The notes: a model not told the origin generated them from the sequence alone. A DNA stretch of 64,000 nt from Paenibacillus sonchi (GCF_016772475.1 NZ_CP068595.1:1798001-1862000), one strand, 5' to 3'. Numbered from the stretch's first letter, positions 25,047-34,086 are shown. Program-made: numbers and translations.

Positions 25047-26846
25047 CTACTTCCCGTCCTGCTTTGCAAGGAACCCGGCCGGACGGTCCAGCTCATATAG
25101 TCTGCGGTATCGGGCCTCACGCGACAGCAGCTCAGCATGGGTGCCGCGCATCTCCACGGTTCCGTTCTCCATAAAGACCACTTCGTCCATCTGCTCCGCA
25201 CCCACCAGATGATGGGTTACCCAGATCAGCGTCTTATCCGCCATTGCGGTGAACATCGTGGCCAGCAGCTCGCGTTCTGTGCGCGGATCAAGGCCGACGG
25301 TAGGCTCATCCAGAACTACAGCAGGGGTATTCTGCAGCAGTATGCGGGCCAGGGCGATCCGTTGGCGTTCTCCGCCGGAGAACCGTTGTCCGGCCTCACG
25401 CACCGGTGTATCGTACCCTTCAGGCAGCGAGGAGATCAGGTCATCCAATTGAGCAAGCTTTCCGGCTTGCTTAACCTCTTCGTCCGAAGCATCCGGCTTG
25501 CCCAGCCGGATATTATTCGCCACTGTTGTGTCGAACAGATGCGGGCTCTGGTTAAGGACGGCAATCAGCTTCGGAATGTCCTCCCCGTAGGCAGAAGCAG
25601 CGATGCCATTAATCACAGCAGACCCTACAGAAGGGGTAATCACTCCCTGGATCACCTTCAGCAGCGTGGACTTGCCCGCTCCGCTGCGGCCGATAATGGC
25701 AATCTTCCGTCCCTGCGGGATATCAAGATTCAGGTCCTGAATGGACCAGTCCTCCCCGGAGGCATAGCGGTATCCTGTGTTTTTCAACTGGATATGCGCC
25801 TGCCGGGTTGCCTGGATCTTCCCGGCAGCAGTCTTTGCAAGAGCTGCAGTCTCCGCATTACTTGCTGCGGCCTCGGCTCCCGGCGTGGCCCCTTTTGCTT
25901 CTTCCACGCCATTCAGCCGCTCCAGCGAATTACGGTACTGTGGAATCTTCTCTACCGCCTCCGAGACCGGAAGGAAGGCATCCGCCACCGGGAACACCAC
26001 CAGCACGAACGCGGCAATCAGCGTTCCGGCGATGGCACCGCTCTGGTACTCTCCGGCGGCCCAGTAGATGATCGATACGACGGCAATCCCTACAACGGCT
26101 TGCCCGATAAACATCCGGGCGCGCGCCCACCTGCGGAGGGCTCCGTCTGTGCGGGCGACCAGTCTCTCGTCCGCTTCATAGCTGGCCACGAACTGGCTCT
26201 GCCGTCCGCTGATGATCCAATCGCCCATGCCCAGCACGGCGTCAGTCAGCTTCTGATAGAGCCGGTTGCGCTCCTGCTTCACCATCCGCTGCCGCGACTG
26301 CGTGAGCAGCAGGGAGATCAGCGGGAGGACAATTACAAGCACCAGCATGTAGAGTCCCATCAGCAGCGCAAACACCACATCGAACGTGCCCAGCGAAATG
26401 ATTGCGGCAGCATAGATCAAGAGCGCGATAATACTCGGAAATACGGTACGCAGGTATACATTCTGCAAATATTCAATATCGTCAGCGAGCATACCGAGAA
26501 TATCACCGGTACGGAAGCGCGAAGACAGGAACAACGCCTGCGGTTCAAGAATATTGTACAGCCGGATACGCATCTTCGAGAGAATCCGCAGAATCGTATC
26601 ATGTGAAACGAGCCGTTCCACGTAGTGGATCACCGCCCGGCTGGTCCCGAAGGTGCGCACGCCGACGATCGGTACATAGATCATCAGAATATTTTCCGGC
26701 GGTATGGAAGCCTTGGAGATCAGGAACCCCGAGGTGTACATCAGGGAAGAGGCGGAGAAAATAGTCAGCGCGCCCAAGACAATAATGAGGAGAAACCGCC
26801 AGAAATAAGAGTTGAAATAGGGAGCAAACCATCCTTCACGTTTCAA
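25047..26846 (-). CDS. cydC: Thiol reductant ABC exporter subunit CydC
   Basis: Half-transporter of the CydDC heterodimer, which exports glutathione/cysteine-type thiols (or haem, in recent views) and is needed for assembly of cytochrome bd. 599 residues: six membrane segments to about residue 320, then an ATPase with Walker A GRSGAGKST near 385, signature FSGGERQR near 492 and Walker B AVVLDEPTVGLD. A low-complexity Ala-rich linker (residues 333-355) joins the parts. Overlaps cydD by 4 bp. Last gene of cydABDC. Confidence 0.94.
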   Translation of the reverse strand: MKREGWFAPYFNSYFWRFLLIIVLGALTIFSASSLMYTSGFLISKASIPPENILMIYVPIVGVRTFGTSRAVIHYVERLVSHDTILRILSKMRIRLYNILEPQALFLSSRFRTGDILGMLADDIEYLQNVYLRTVFPSIIALLIYAAAIISLGTFDVVFALLMGLYMLVLVIVLPLISLLLTQSRQRMVKQERNRLYQKLTDAVLGMGDWIISGRQSQFVASYEADERLVARTDGALRRWARARMFIGQAVVGIAVVSIIYWAAGEYQSGAIAGTLIAAFVLVVFPVADAFLPVSEAVEKIPQYRNSLERLNGVEEAKGATPGAEAAASNAETAALAKTAAGKIQATRQAHIQLKNTGYRYASGEDWSIQDLNLDIPQGRKIAIIGRSGAGKSTLLKVIQGVITPSVGSAVINGIAASAYGEDIPKLIAVLNQSPHLFDTTVANNIRLGKPDASDEEVKQAGKLAQLDDLISSLPEGYDTPVREAGQRFSGGERQRIALARILLQNTPAVVLDEPTVGLDPRTERELLATMFTAMADKTLIWVTHHLVGAEQMDEVVFMENGTVEMRGTHAELLSREARYRRLYELDRPAGFLAKQDGK

Positions 26847-28606
26847 TGGATTCCCTCCAATTGACTTTGAATAAGCTCATAATAAGCACCCTTGCGGGCT
26901 ACAAGCTCTTGATGTGTGCCGACCTCAGCCACTTGCCCCTGCTGCATGACGACAATGAGATCCATATCGATCATCCAGTGCAGCCGGTGGGTAGCCAGGA
27001 ATACCAGCTTCCCCTCAAAAAGCGGCAGCATCGTTTCCTTCAGCTCGTACTCCGTCTCGATATCCAAATGAGCGGTCGGCTCATCCAGCAGCATGACCGG
27101 GCGGCTGCTCAGCAGGGCGCGGGCCAGCGCTACACGCTGCTCCTGCCCCCCGCTGAGCGAACGCCCGCCGCCGCCAATCCTTTCGTCCAATCCGTCCGGG
27201 AGCGCTGCCACCAGCTTGGATAAGCCCGCCGCGGCGACCACTCCGGCAACCGCTTCAGTGGTGGCTTCAGGATAATAAAAGCGCACATTATCCGCAAGCG
27301 TACCGCTGAAAATATAAGGGCGCTGCGGAATATATGAGGTCTGCCGGCGCCATTCCTCATCTGTAAGCGCGGTGACCCTGTTGCCGTTCACCTCAATCGT
27401 GCCGGAGGTAGGATGCAGGAACCCGCCCAGAATATCCACCAGCGTGGACTTCCCGGCACCGCTCTCGCCAATGATTCCAATCTTGGCGTTCCCCCTAAAC
27501 TCCAGATCCACGCCGGAGAGTGAGGCGATTCCGTCTGCTTCATATTTCATGCCCACTTGATGAAGGGCAAGCACACTATCCTTCTGCCAGGTGAATACAG
27601 CAGTTTTGGCTGCATCTGTTGCTGCAGCCGCATCTCCAGCAGCATCCAGCAGCTTGGCTTCCACCGTCTCCCGGTCAATCATACTCTTCATCGCTTCTCC
27701 TGCTTCCTTGCCGTCAAGCGTAGCATGGAAGTCGGCACCAACCAGCCGCACCGGCAGGAAATATTCCGGGGCCAGGATCAGAATCGTCAGTCCGGTAACC
27801 AGAGTCATCTGTTCATTCACCAACCGGAGCCCCAGGCTTACGGCTACCGAAGCCACAGACAGCATCGTGAAGAAGTCCATAGCGAACGAAGAGAGAAAAG
27901 CCACGCGCAGCGTACGCATAGTCGCCGAGCGGTAGCGGTCACTGACCGCGGCAATACTCTCGCTGTGGCTGCGGCTGCGGCCGAGGAACTTCAGCGTTTC
28001 CAGACCGCGCAGCGAATCCACAAAGTGATTGGACAAGGTGCGGTACGATTTCAATTGACGGTCCATCTGCTTGCGGGCCGTCATCCCGATTAGAATCATA
28101 AAGACAATAATGATCGGCATCGTCAAGGTAAGAATAACACCGCTTGATGTATCCTGGGTGTAGACATACACCAGCAGCAGTGCCGGTGTAACCGCCATCC
28201 CCACCATCCGGGGGATAATCAGCTCCAGATAGGTCCGGAACTTCGTGACTCCTTCAAGCACAAGCGTGACCAGATCGCCGGTTCCCCGGTTGCCTGCCAG
28301 CCTTGGCCCCAGCTGGAACAGCTTATCCATCATTTGTCTTCTCATGCTGCTGCCGGTTGCCTCCGCGAAGCGGTAAGATACACGGCTCATCAGCATGGCG
28401 CTGGCATGGCGCACCAGAAACGCAAGAAGGAACAAGAGCAATTTCGCCCCTTGTTCCTTCAGCGGTTCTCCCGCAAACAGCGCAGAGACCACTTCTGCCA
28501 GCGACTTGGCCAGCAGAAGAATGGACAGGCTTTGCACCAGGGTAAGGAAGCCGACGATCAGAAAGACCGGCTTAACTCCTTTGTACCCAAGCAAATTTTT
28601 ATCCAT
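26843..28606 (-). CDS. cydD: Thiol reductant ABC exporter subunit CydD
   Basis: Partner half-transporter, 587 residues. Six membrane segments, Walker A GESGAGKST near residue 375, signature LSGGQEQR near 480, Walker B VMLLDEPTAHLD. Its start ATG overlaps the cydB stop by one base, so translation is coupled. Needed with CydC for maturation of the bd oxidase encoded just upstream. Confidence 0.94.
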   Translation of the reverse strand: MDKNLLGYKGVKPVFLIVGFLTLVQSLSILLLAKSLAEVVSALFAGEPLKEQGAKLLLFLLAFLVRHASAMLMSRVSYRFAEATGSSMRRQMMDKLFQLGPRLAGNRGTGDLVTLVLEGVTKFRTYLELIIPRMVGMAVTPALLLVYVYTQDTSSGVILTLTMPIIIVFMILIGMTARKQMDRQLKSYRTLSNHFVDSLRGLETLKFLGRSRSHSESIAAVSDRYRSATMRTLRVAFLSSFAMDFFTMLSVASVAVSLGLRLVNEQMTLVTGLTILILAPEYFLPVRLVGADFHATLDGKEAGEAMKSMIDRETVEAKLLDAAGDAAAATDAAKTAVFTWQKDSVLALHQVGMKYEADGIASLSGVDLEFRGNAKIGIIGESGAGKSTLVDILGGFLHPTSGTIEVNGNRVTALTDEEWRRQTSYIPQRPYIFSGTLADNVRFYYPEATTEAVAGVVAAAGLSKLVAALPDGLDERIGGGGRSLSGGQEQRVALARALLSSRPVMLLDEPTAHLDIETEYELKETMLPLFEGKLVFLATHRLHWMIDMDLIVVMQQGQVAEVGTHQELVARKGAYYELIQSQLEGIH

Positions 28607-29622
28607 TAGTATTCAAGATGCTCCTTCTCGTGAACCCGTTTATGGAAGACGAAATAGCTCCAGATCTGATAACCCAGCACGAACGGCAGCAGCGACAGCG
28701 CCACAATCGTCATCACCTTCAGCGAATAATGGCCGGAAGCGGCGTTGGTAATCGTCAGGTTAAAGGCTTGGTCCAGCGAGCTGATCATCACCCGCGGGAA
28801 CAGTCCGACAAAGACAGAAACTACCGACAAGGCCATGACTGCACCAGTCATTCCGAAGGCCAGCCCGTCTTTCTTCTTGCTCATGAAGAAGCCGGACAGT
28901 ACATAAGCGGCAATACCGAGAATAACGATAACGAGCAGCAGCCCTCCGCGTTGTTCAAATACATCCGTCATATAATACGTCATAACCACAAAAGCAACCA
29001 GCAGCGCGGCCAGCGGGAACAACAGCTTTTGCGCCAGCCTGCGTGCACGTTCCTGCAAATCACCAACCGTACGAAGCGTAGTGAACATCAGGCCGTGTAC
29101 GAGGCAGAGCATCACTACTGTAATACCAGCAACTACAGTGTAAACATTCACTACATCGAAGAATCCGGCATACATCTGCATATCCCCGTCGATCGGCAGC
29201 CCTTTGATGAAGCTGGCGAACACTACAGCAAGCAGGAACGGCGGCAGGAAGCTGCCTACAAAAATGCAGACATCCCAGGTTTTCTGCCAGGCCAGCGAAT
29301 CTCTTTTGCCTCTGAATTCAAAAGCCACACCACGGGCAATCAGCGCCAGCAGCGCGAACACAAAAGGAATATAGAATCCGCTGAAAAGCGTGGCATACCA
29401 GTGCGGAAAGGCGGCGAACATCGCCCCGGCACCTGTAAGCAGCCATACTTCGTTAGCATCCCAGAACGGCCCGATCGAATTAATCAGCACCCGGCGCTCC
29501 GTATCATTCTTGGCCAGAATCTGGGTTTCCATCCCTACTCCGAAGTCAAAGCCTTCAAGGAAGAAGAAACCGACAAACAGCACGGCAATCAGCACAAACC
29601 ATAATTCATTAAGAGAAAGCAT
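28606..29622 (-). CDS. cydB: Cytochrome bd ubiquinol/menaquinol oxidase subunit II
   Basis: Small subunit of the bd-type terminal oxidase, 338 residues, about eight membrane helices. It stabilises CydA and the haem b595/d site. Conserved FFFLEGFDFGVGM near the N-terminus, INSIGPFWDANEVWLLTGAGAMFAAFP near residue 49 (shown in part: the WDANEVWL motif is diagnostic), and GYQIWSYFVFHKR at the end. ATG at 29622 with GGAGGGATCCC upstream. The frame could extend to 29649, but without a site. Overlaps the end of cydA by 14 bp. Confidence 0.95.
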   Translation of the reverse strand: MLSLNELWFVLIAVLFVGFFFLEGFDFGVGMETQILAKNDTERRVLINSIGPFWDANEVWLLTGAGAMFAAFPHWYATLFSGFYIPFVFALLALIARGVAFEFRGKRDSLAWQKTWDVCIFVGSFLPPFLLAVVFASFIKGLPIDGDMQMYAGFFDVVNVYTVVAGITVVMLCLVHGLMFTTLRTVGDLQERARRLAQKLLFPLAALLVAFVVMTYYMTDVFEQRGGLLLVIVILGIAAYVLSGFFMSKKKDGLAFGMTGAVMALSVVSVFVGLFPRVMISSLDQAFNLTITNAASGHYSLKVMTIVALSLLPFVLGYQIWSYFVFHKRVHEKEHLEY

Positions 29623-31012
29623 GGGATCCCTCCTTGTTATACGGATCATGGGATTCGCCGTGATCGTTATCCATGGCGTAAGGACCTTTTTTGATTACCT
29701 TGATAAATAAGCCAACCAGCACTAAACCAAGGATTGCATAGATTGCTGTAAAAGAAATTACCGAGAACAACACCTGTCCGCTCGTAATATTAGGCGATAC
29801 ACTATCCTCTGTGGTCATTAATCCAAATACCGTCCATGGCTGACGCCCCATCTCTGTCATGATCCAGCCCGACGTATTGGCAATCGGCGGAAGCAGCAGT
29901 CCCCAGAACATAAAGCGCATGAACCAGGTATTCGGACGTTCCATCTTCTTGCGCCACATCAGGTAAATGGCATATACGCCCAGCAAAATCATCAGCGAGC
30001 CTGCAGCAACCATGATCCGGAAACTCCAGAACGTCGTGCGGACCGGTGGAATATAATTACCAGGACCGTATGCTTGTTCATATTCAGCCTGCAGCGTATT
30101 CATGCCTTTAACAGATCCCGAAAACTTACTATAGGAGAGAAAGCTCAGCATATATGGAATTTTCACTTCATGGGTGCTTATTTTATTATCAGGGTCAATA
30201 TTTGCAATAACCGTCCAAGCCGCCGGGTCACCGCTGTCGTCCCACAGTCCTTCGGAAGCAGCCATCTTCATCGGTTGGGTCTCAACCAGATACTGCGCCT
30301 GAGCATGGCCTGCAATGGCTACGCCAAATGAGGAAATGATGCCGACAATCGCAGCAATCTCAAATGATTTGCGGAAAAAGGAAACATCCTGCTTCTTCAG
30401 TAATTTATATGCACTAATTCCCGTTACCAGGAATGCCCCTGTCGCGTAAGCGGCCAGCACCGTATGGGGGAACTCGACCAGCAATTGTCCGTTCGTAATG
30501 AGTGCCCAGATATCATTCATTTCCGCCCGTCCGTTATTGACAGCAAAACCTACCGGATGCTGCATAAACGAGTTAGCCAGCAGAATCCAGAAAGCCGACA
30601 GCATCGTTCCGAGCGCTACCAGCCAGATCGAGAGCAGGTGAACGCGTTTGGATACCTTATCCCAGCCAAAAATCCAGATTCCAATAAATGTAGACTCCAT
30701 AAAGAAAGCAAGCAGCGCTTCAATCGCCAGCGGAGCCCCAAAGACATCACCGACAAAACGCGAGTAATCCGACCAGTTCATCCCGAACTGAAACTCCTGC
30801 AAAATTCCTGTTACTACGCCCACAGCGAAGTTAATCAGGAAAAGCTTTCCCCAGAACTGCGCCATTCTTTTGTACTCATCATTGCCTTTTCTGACATACA
30901 TCGTCTCCATAATTGCAATCAAGAGCGCGAGTCCAATTGATACCGGTACAAAGAAATAATGAAAAATTGTCGTCGACGCAAATTGTATACGCGACAGCAT
31001 CACTGTATCCAT
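29609..31012 (-). CDS. cydA: Cytochrome bd ubiquinol/menaquinol oxidase subunit I
   Basis: Catalytic subunit of the high-affinity oxygen reductase, 467 residues, nine membrane helices. Carries the haem ligand His in TTIFHYFFVPVSIG near residue 18, the quinol-site loop with GNYIPPVRTTFWSFR, and GRQPWTVFGLM near residue 392. The Q-loop is short, as in Gram-positive bd oxidases. ATG at 31012 chosen because AAGGGGAG stands upstream; an earlier ATG at 31036 has none. Used under low oxygen. Two Rex-type operators in its promoter agree with redox control by NADH/NAD. Confidence 0.96.
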   Translation of the reverse strand: MDTVMLSRIQFASTTIFHYFFVPVSIGLALLIAIMETMYVRKGNDEYKRMAQFWGKLFLINFAVGVVTGILQEFQFGMNWSDYSRFVGDVFGAPLAIEALLAFFMESTFIGIWIFGWDKVSKRVHLLSIWLVALGTMLSAFWILLANSFMQHPVGFAVNNGRAEMNDIWALITNGQLLVEFPHTVLAAYATGAFLVTGISAYKLLKKQDVSFFRKSFEIAAIVGIISSFGVAIAGHAQAQYLVETQPMKMAASEGLWDDSGDPAAWTVIANIDPDNKISTHEVKIPYMLSFLSYSKFSGSVKGMNTLQAEYEQAYGPGNYIPPVRTTFWSFRIMVAAGSLMILLGVYAIYLMWRKKMERPNTWFMRFMFWGLLLPPIANTSGWIMTEMGRQPWTVFGLMTTEDSVSPNITSGQVLFSVISFTAIYAILGLVLVGLFIKVIKKGPYAMDNDHGESHDPYNKEGSHAFS

Positions 31013-31073
31013 ATTTCTCCCCTTCCTTCTTCCCATTCGATATGTCTATTCTGTCAAAAATCCAAAGGGCAAA

Positions 31074-31143
31074 GTGTGATATTTATCACATTATACACCC
31101 TATTTGGGCTTAGAATTCAATAAATTTGTGACAAATATCACAA
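31074..31143 (-). promoter_or_regulatory. cydA promoter with two Rex operators
   Basis: Site 1 (31126-31143) TTGTGACAAATATCACAA is a perfect match to TTGTGA-N6-TCACAA. Site 2 (31074-31091) GTGTGATATTTATCACAT differs at its two outer bases. Between them lies TATAAT (31095-31090, minus strand), with TTGAAT 19 bases further upstream. Site 2 touches the -10 box and site 1 lies upstream of the -35, so Rex should repress when NADH is low. Confidence 0.8.
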
Positions 31144-31235
31144 TATTGCCTCCAGAAAGCAAAAAAAATAAGACGGTTTAACCGTCTTGGATGTGTTCAT
31201 TGTTCTATAGAAGTCTTGACTCATAAAGGCATTGG

Positions 31236-31466
31236 TCAGGTAATGGAAATACCCTTCTTCAGCGATTTCAGATCGCCATTGGAATTGAGCAGCTGCGGCA
31301 GCATCTTCATACTGCGCTCCATGGGGGAGTGACAGAGACGGCAAGAGGGCGCATGCTCGAATGCAAAATTATCCCTCATCCATCCATTACATCCATCGTT
31401 GGTACAGGCCCAAATTGCGGTATTTTCCTCCGGTACTTCCTCCAAAGGTTTCTTCCGGTAGTTCAT
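31236..31466 (-). CDS. YdjO-family cold-inducible zinc-ribbon-like protein
   Basis: 76 residues. The segment AIWACTNDGCNGWMRDNFAF with CRLCHSPM gives two CxxC-like pairs, the pattern of the YdjO family (cold-inducible in B. subtilis). GGGAGG about nine bases before the ATG. It lies on the same strand just after the cold-shock gene (195 bp), which fits a cold-response pair. The C-terminal 25 residues are less conserved. Function unknown beyond probable zinc binding. Confidence 0.85.
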   Translation of the reverse strand: MNYRKKPLEEVPEENTAIWACTNDGCNGWMRDNFAFEHAPSCRLCHSPMERSMKMLPQLLNSNGDLKSLKKGISIT

Positions 31467-31527
31467 TGCCGTTCCTCCCTTCCTTTATGTCACAAGCCAG
31501 AGAATCCAGACAAGTAGAAACGACATT

Positions 31528-31551
31528 GCCGTCCTTGATAGTAAGGACGGC
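31528..31551 (-). repeat. Hairpin with arms GCCGTCCTT
   Basis: GCCGTCCTT (31528-31536) and AAGGACGGC (31543-31551) around GATAGT. The same nine-base arms occur again at 32171-32205, on the other side of the cold-shock gene. No U-run on the minus strand. Confidence 0.5.
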
Positions 31552-31611
31552 AACCGTTTCACGGGTAATATAAGGACCTTTATTGCACAAGGCATATCAT
31601 TCCTTATATTG

Positions 31612-31650
31612 TAAAAAAAGACCGTCCCAACTCTCACAAGCGGGGACGGT
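31612..31650 (-). terminator. Terminator of the cold-shock gene
   Basis: ACCGTCCC (31621-31628) pairs with GGGACGGT (31643-31650). On the minus strand a run of seven T follows. Confidence 0.85.
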
Positions 31651-31661
31651 ATCTTCTATTA

Positions 31662-31862
31662 TTACAGTTTTACAACGTTTTCGGCTTGTGGTCCACGGTT
31701 GCCTTGAACAACGTTGAATTCAACGCGTTGGCCTTCGTCCAAAGTTTTGAAGCCGTCGCCAGTAATAGCGCTGAAGTGAACGAATACGTCGCTTCCGCCT
31801 TCAACTTCGATGAAACCGAATCCTTTTTCTGCGTTGAACCATTTAACTGTACCTGTTTGCAT
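31662..31862 (-). CDS. Cold-shock protein, CspA/CspB family
   Basis: 66 residues, single OB-fold cold-shock domain, an RNA/ssDNA chaperone. Both nucleic-acid motifs are present: GFGFIEV (RNP1, variant of KGFGFI) near residue 15 and VFVHF (RNP2) near residue 27. Ends with [10 protein letters not shown]. Start ATG 31862 with GGAGGTAACACAC upstream; a longer frame to 31877 has no site. An AT-rich leader and a small frame with strong ribosome-binding site precede it, which may be part of cold-regulated translation. Confidence 0.96.
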   Translation of the reverse strand: MQTGTVKWFNAEKGFGFIEVEGGSDVFVHFSAITGDGFKTLDEGQRVEFNVVQGNRGPQAENVVKL

Positions 31863-31906
31863 GTGTGTTACCTCCACAAATTTAAATTAATATGTTCTTT
31901 TTATCT

Positions 31907-32005
31907 TCAAACAAAGAAAAAATTCACACATTGAAAAAGGTTGTACTCCACTTGACAGCCCTTTTCAATACGAGAATTAGGTATCAATTGTATGATTAAG
32001 TTCAT
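31907..32005 (-). CDS. Possible 32-residue leader peptide upstream of the cold-shock gene
   Basis: Small frame with a strong GGAGG nine to ten bases before its ATG. It opens with MNLIIQLIPNSRIEKG and ends in a hydrophobic VNFFFV. Stop at 31907, 44 bp before the cold-shock start. No homologue is known to me. The perfect ribosome-binding site is the only positive argument; it could be a leader peptide or a chance frame in an AT-rich 5' leader. Confidence 0.35.
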   Translation of the reverse strand: MNLIIQLIPNSRIEKGCQVEYNLFQCVNFFFV

Positions 32006-32170
32006 GTTACCACACCTCCATAACAAAGGCAAGCAGTCATATCCGAATATCTCCGTTTTTTCAGTTATTAGGTTAACTTTCCAATGTAAGGGCTGCCAGT
32101 GTACTAAATACACTTAATAATTTAATCTCTACGTTATCATTTACCCCATATTCACAGCTTAGAAACGGGT

Positions 32171-32205
32171 GCCGTCCTTAAATAAATCTAAGTGATAAGG
32201 ACGGC
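32171..32205 (-). terminator. Hairpin after htrA, possible terminator
   Basis: GCCGTCCTTA (32171-32180) pairs with TAAGGACGGC (32196-32205). On the minus strand it lies 55 bp after htrA and lacks a U-run. Arms shared with the hairpin at 31528. 32006-32170 holds only AT-rich sequence with no gene. Confidence 0.4.
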
Positions 32206-32259
32206 CTGACCGCTTCCTTTATGTGACTGCCTTTTTATTATATACTGCCCGACCGGCTT

Positions 32260-33504
32260 TTATTCCTCCGGCTTCTCAAGAAGTTTTACCGTGACCTGCT
32301 TCACTTCTCCATTACGGTAAAAGGTAATCTTAAGCTCATCCCCGATCTTGGTGTGGTCATAGAGATACTTGCGCAAGGATAGCGTAGAGGTAATGGACTG
32401 GTTATCGAATTTCGTGATTACATCATTCAACTGCAGACCGGCAACCTTCGCTGGTCCAACCGCATCCAGTACAACGACTCCGTCCTTTACACTGTCCGGA
32501 AGTTTCAGCTCCTTGCGTTGATCCTCCGCCAGCGGCACATAAGGATTGTTCAGATCAACCGAATAGACACCTAAGTAGGAGCGGGCGATTTTGCCTTTGG
32601 CTGCCAGCTCATCCGCCGTTTCCATCACATGGTTGGCCGGAATTGCGAAACCAAGCCCTTCCACGCCAGTGTCGGATATCTTCATGGTATTGATTCCGAT
32701 CACCTTGCCATTCAGATCGACCAGCGCACCTCCGCTGTTGCCTTCGTTAATCGCAGCGTCAGTCTGAATGACCTCCTGCTCCCAGTCATATACACCATCC
32801 TGGTTCAAGGATACAGGAATCGTCCGCTCTGTATAACTGACGATACCAGAGGTCAGCGTATCCCCCAGCCCCAGGGGATTGCCGATGGCAATGACGGTCT
32901 CCCCCAGCCGGAGCTTGGAAGAATCACCGATTTGGGCAACCGTTTTAATGCCTTCCGCATCGATGGAGAGTACTGCAATATCGCTGACTTTATCCGCCCC
33001 AACAAGGGTTGCCTTGCGGGTCTCCCCGTTGACCGTAACCACTTCCAGCTTGCCGGCGCCTTCAATCACATGGTTGTTCGTAATGATAAATGCCTTGCCG
33101 TCGTCCTTCTTATAGATAACTCCCGACCCGAGTGCGGATTCATCGAGAATATTAAGTTCCTTGTTATCTTCCTTATGATTAATAATACTTACTACCGCAG
33201 GGCGTACAAGAGCGGCAGCCTGAATAATCCGGTCATAGGGATCACCGCTGCTCGCAGCAACCTTACCGATTACCGCCGGTGATTCGGCTTTTTCATGGGT
33301 CAGCTGTCCTGTCACCAGACTGAACAGAAGCACCGCCGTCACTGCACTGGCTACAGAACAGATCATCGCTACCTGCCATGTAGCCAGCCCCCTCCGCGAT
33401 CTGCGCGGCCATTTATGCCCGCCCGATCCGCTTGAGGCTTCATGCATCCTGCTTCTGCGCCGTGATATTTTCGTGGAATAGAAATCATCATCAAACAGTC
33501 CCAC
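32260..33504 (-). CDS. HtrA/DegP-like membrane-anchored serine protease
   Basis: S1C trypsin-like protease with PDZ domain, 414 residues, quality control of secreted and membrane proteins at the outer face. Seen: a basic cytoplasmic tail (RRRSRRGLAT), one membrane segment at about 43-65, catalytic His in ITNNHVIEG, Asp in VSDIAVLS, Ser in NEGNSGGALVD, and a C-terminal PDZ (YLGVYSVDL ... DVITKFDNQ). GTG start at 33504 with GAGAGG upstream. Corresponds to yycK/htrC at the end of the Wal operon in Bacillus, but here it is separated from yycJ by a small convergent gene and 375 bp, so it has its own promoter. Confidence 0.94.
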   Translation of the reverse strand: MGLFDDDFYSTKISRRRSRMHEASSGSGGHKWPRRSRRGLATWQVAMICSVASAVTAVLLFSLVTGQLTHEKAESPAVIGKVAASSGDPYDRIIQAAALVRPAVVSIINHKEDNKELNILDESALGSGVIYKKDDGKAFIITNNHVIEGAGKLEVVTVNGETRKATLVGADKVSDIAVLSIDAEGIKTVAQIGDSSKLRLGETVIAIGNPLGLGDTLTSGIVSYTERTIPVSLNQDGVYDWEQEVIQTDAAINEGNSGGALVDLNGKVIGINTMKISDTGVEGLGFAIPANHVMETADELAAKGKIARSYLGVYSVDLNNPYVPLAEDQRKELKLPDSVKDGVVVLDAVGPAKVAGLQLNDVITKFDNQSITSTLSLRKYLYDHTKIGDELKITFYRNGEVKQVTVKLLEKPEE

Positions 33505-33879
33505 CGTTACATCCTCTCCCCTCTATTGCTACTGCATTCAAGACTTGAACGCCAAGCAACCACGCCCGAGTTAACCTCATCTTCTCTTAGACTCCAGGAA
33601 GCGCTAAAAGGTTTCATCTTATTTATTCACCATATAAGTACAGGGGTAGAGCAACACATCTGTCTTCCGACTCTTGCAACCTAGCGATTTGCTATTACTG
33701 TTTTTCAGGAATATTTTGCAGCCTAAAAGACTACAATAATAGAAGCGAGGGAGCTGAACACCTATCTCATTCTTACTATTTGATTGTATCACACACAGAT
33801 GTCGTACCGTATTTTTTCTGACGTAAAATCCATGTAAATTATTTCATGCTTTGACCCGTTTACAGAAGGAGGAGTACTA
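33505..33879. other. Intergenic stretch upstream of htrA
   Basis: 375 bp between divergent genes. It holds their promoters, but no convincing boxes, hairpins or short genes were seen. Confidence 0.4.
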
Positions 33880-34086
33880 ATGGAATCTTTTTCGGCCAGT
33901 ATGGATCTGGTGCAATTTATCGGCAAGCTGGGTGATCTTAAGGATGAGCACTATCATCTCATTCTTGTCCAGAGCGCCATCATCGAACTGCTGATTGACA
34001 AGGGCTTCTTTTCACGCCAGGAGCTGGAAACCAAGATTACGGATATGGATCAGCTTATGAATGGCTCACCTTATCCCATGGCGTAG
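33880..34086 (+). CDS. Conserved small hypothetical protein
   Basis: 68 residues, mostly helical, acidic, no signal or membrane segment (LVQFIGKLGDLKDEHYHLIL, then AIIELLIDKGFFSRQELETKI). Helices alternate with a GFFSRQEL turn that looks like a helix-turn-helix-like or dimerisation motif, but no family can be named. A strong AGAAGGAGG six to seven bases before the ATG supports translation. Its last 32 bp overlap the convergent yycJ 3' end. It breaks the usual link between the Wal operon and htrA. Confidence 0.75.
   Translation: MESFSASMDLVQFIGKLGDLKDEHYHLILVQSAIIELLIDKGFFSRQELETKITDMDQLMNGSPYPMA

Noticed and set aside
25137-26606. 489-codon frame on the plus strand opposite cydC
   Set aside because: Shadow of the GC-rich cydC coding strand; His/Arg/Gln-rich translation with no domain or ribosome-binding site.
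28618-29604. 328-codon frame opposite cydB
   Set aside because: Same shadow effect; the minus strand encodes an unmistakable CydB.
31387-31590. 67-codon minus-strand frame overlapping ydjO
   Set aside because: Overlaps the well-supported ydjO in another frame and spans the hairpin at 31528. No ribosome-binding site of quality.
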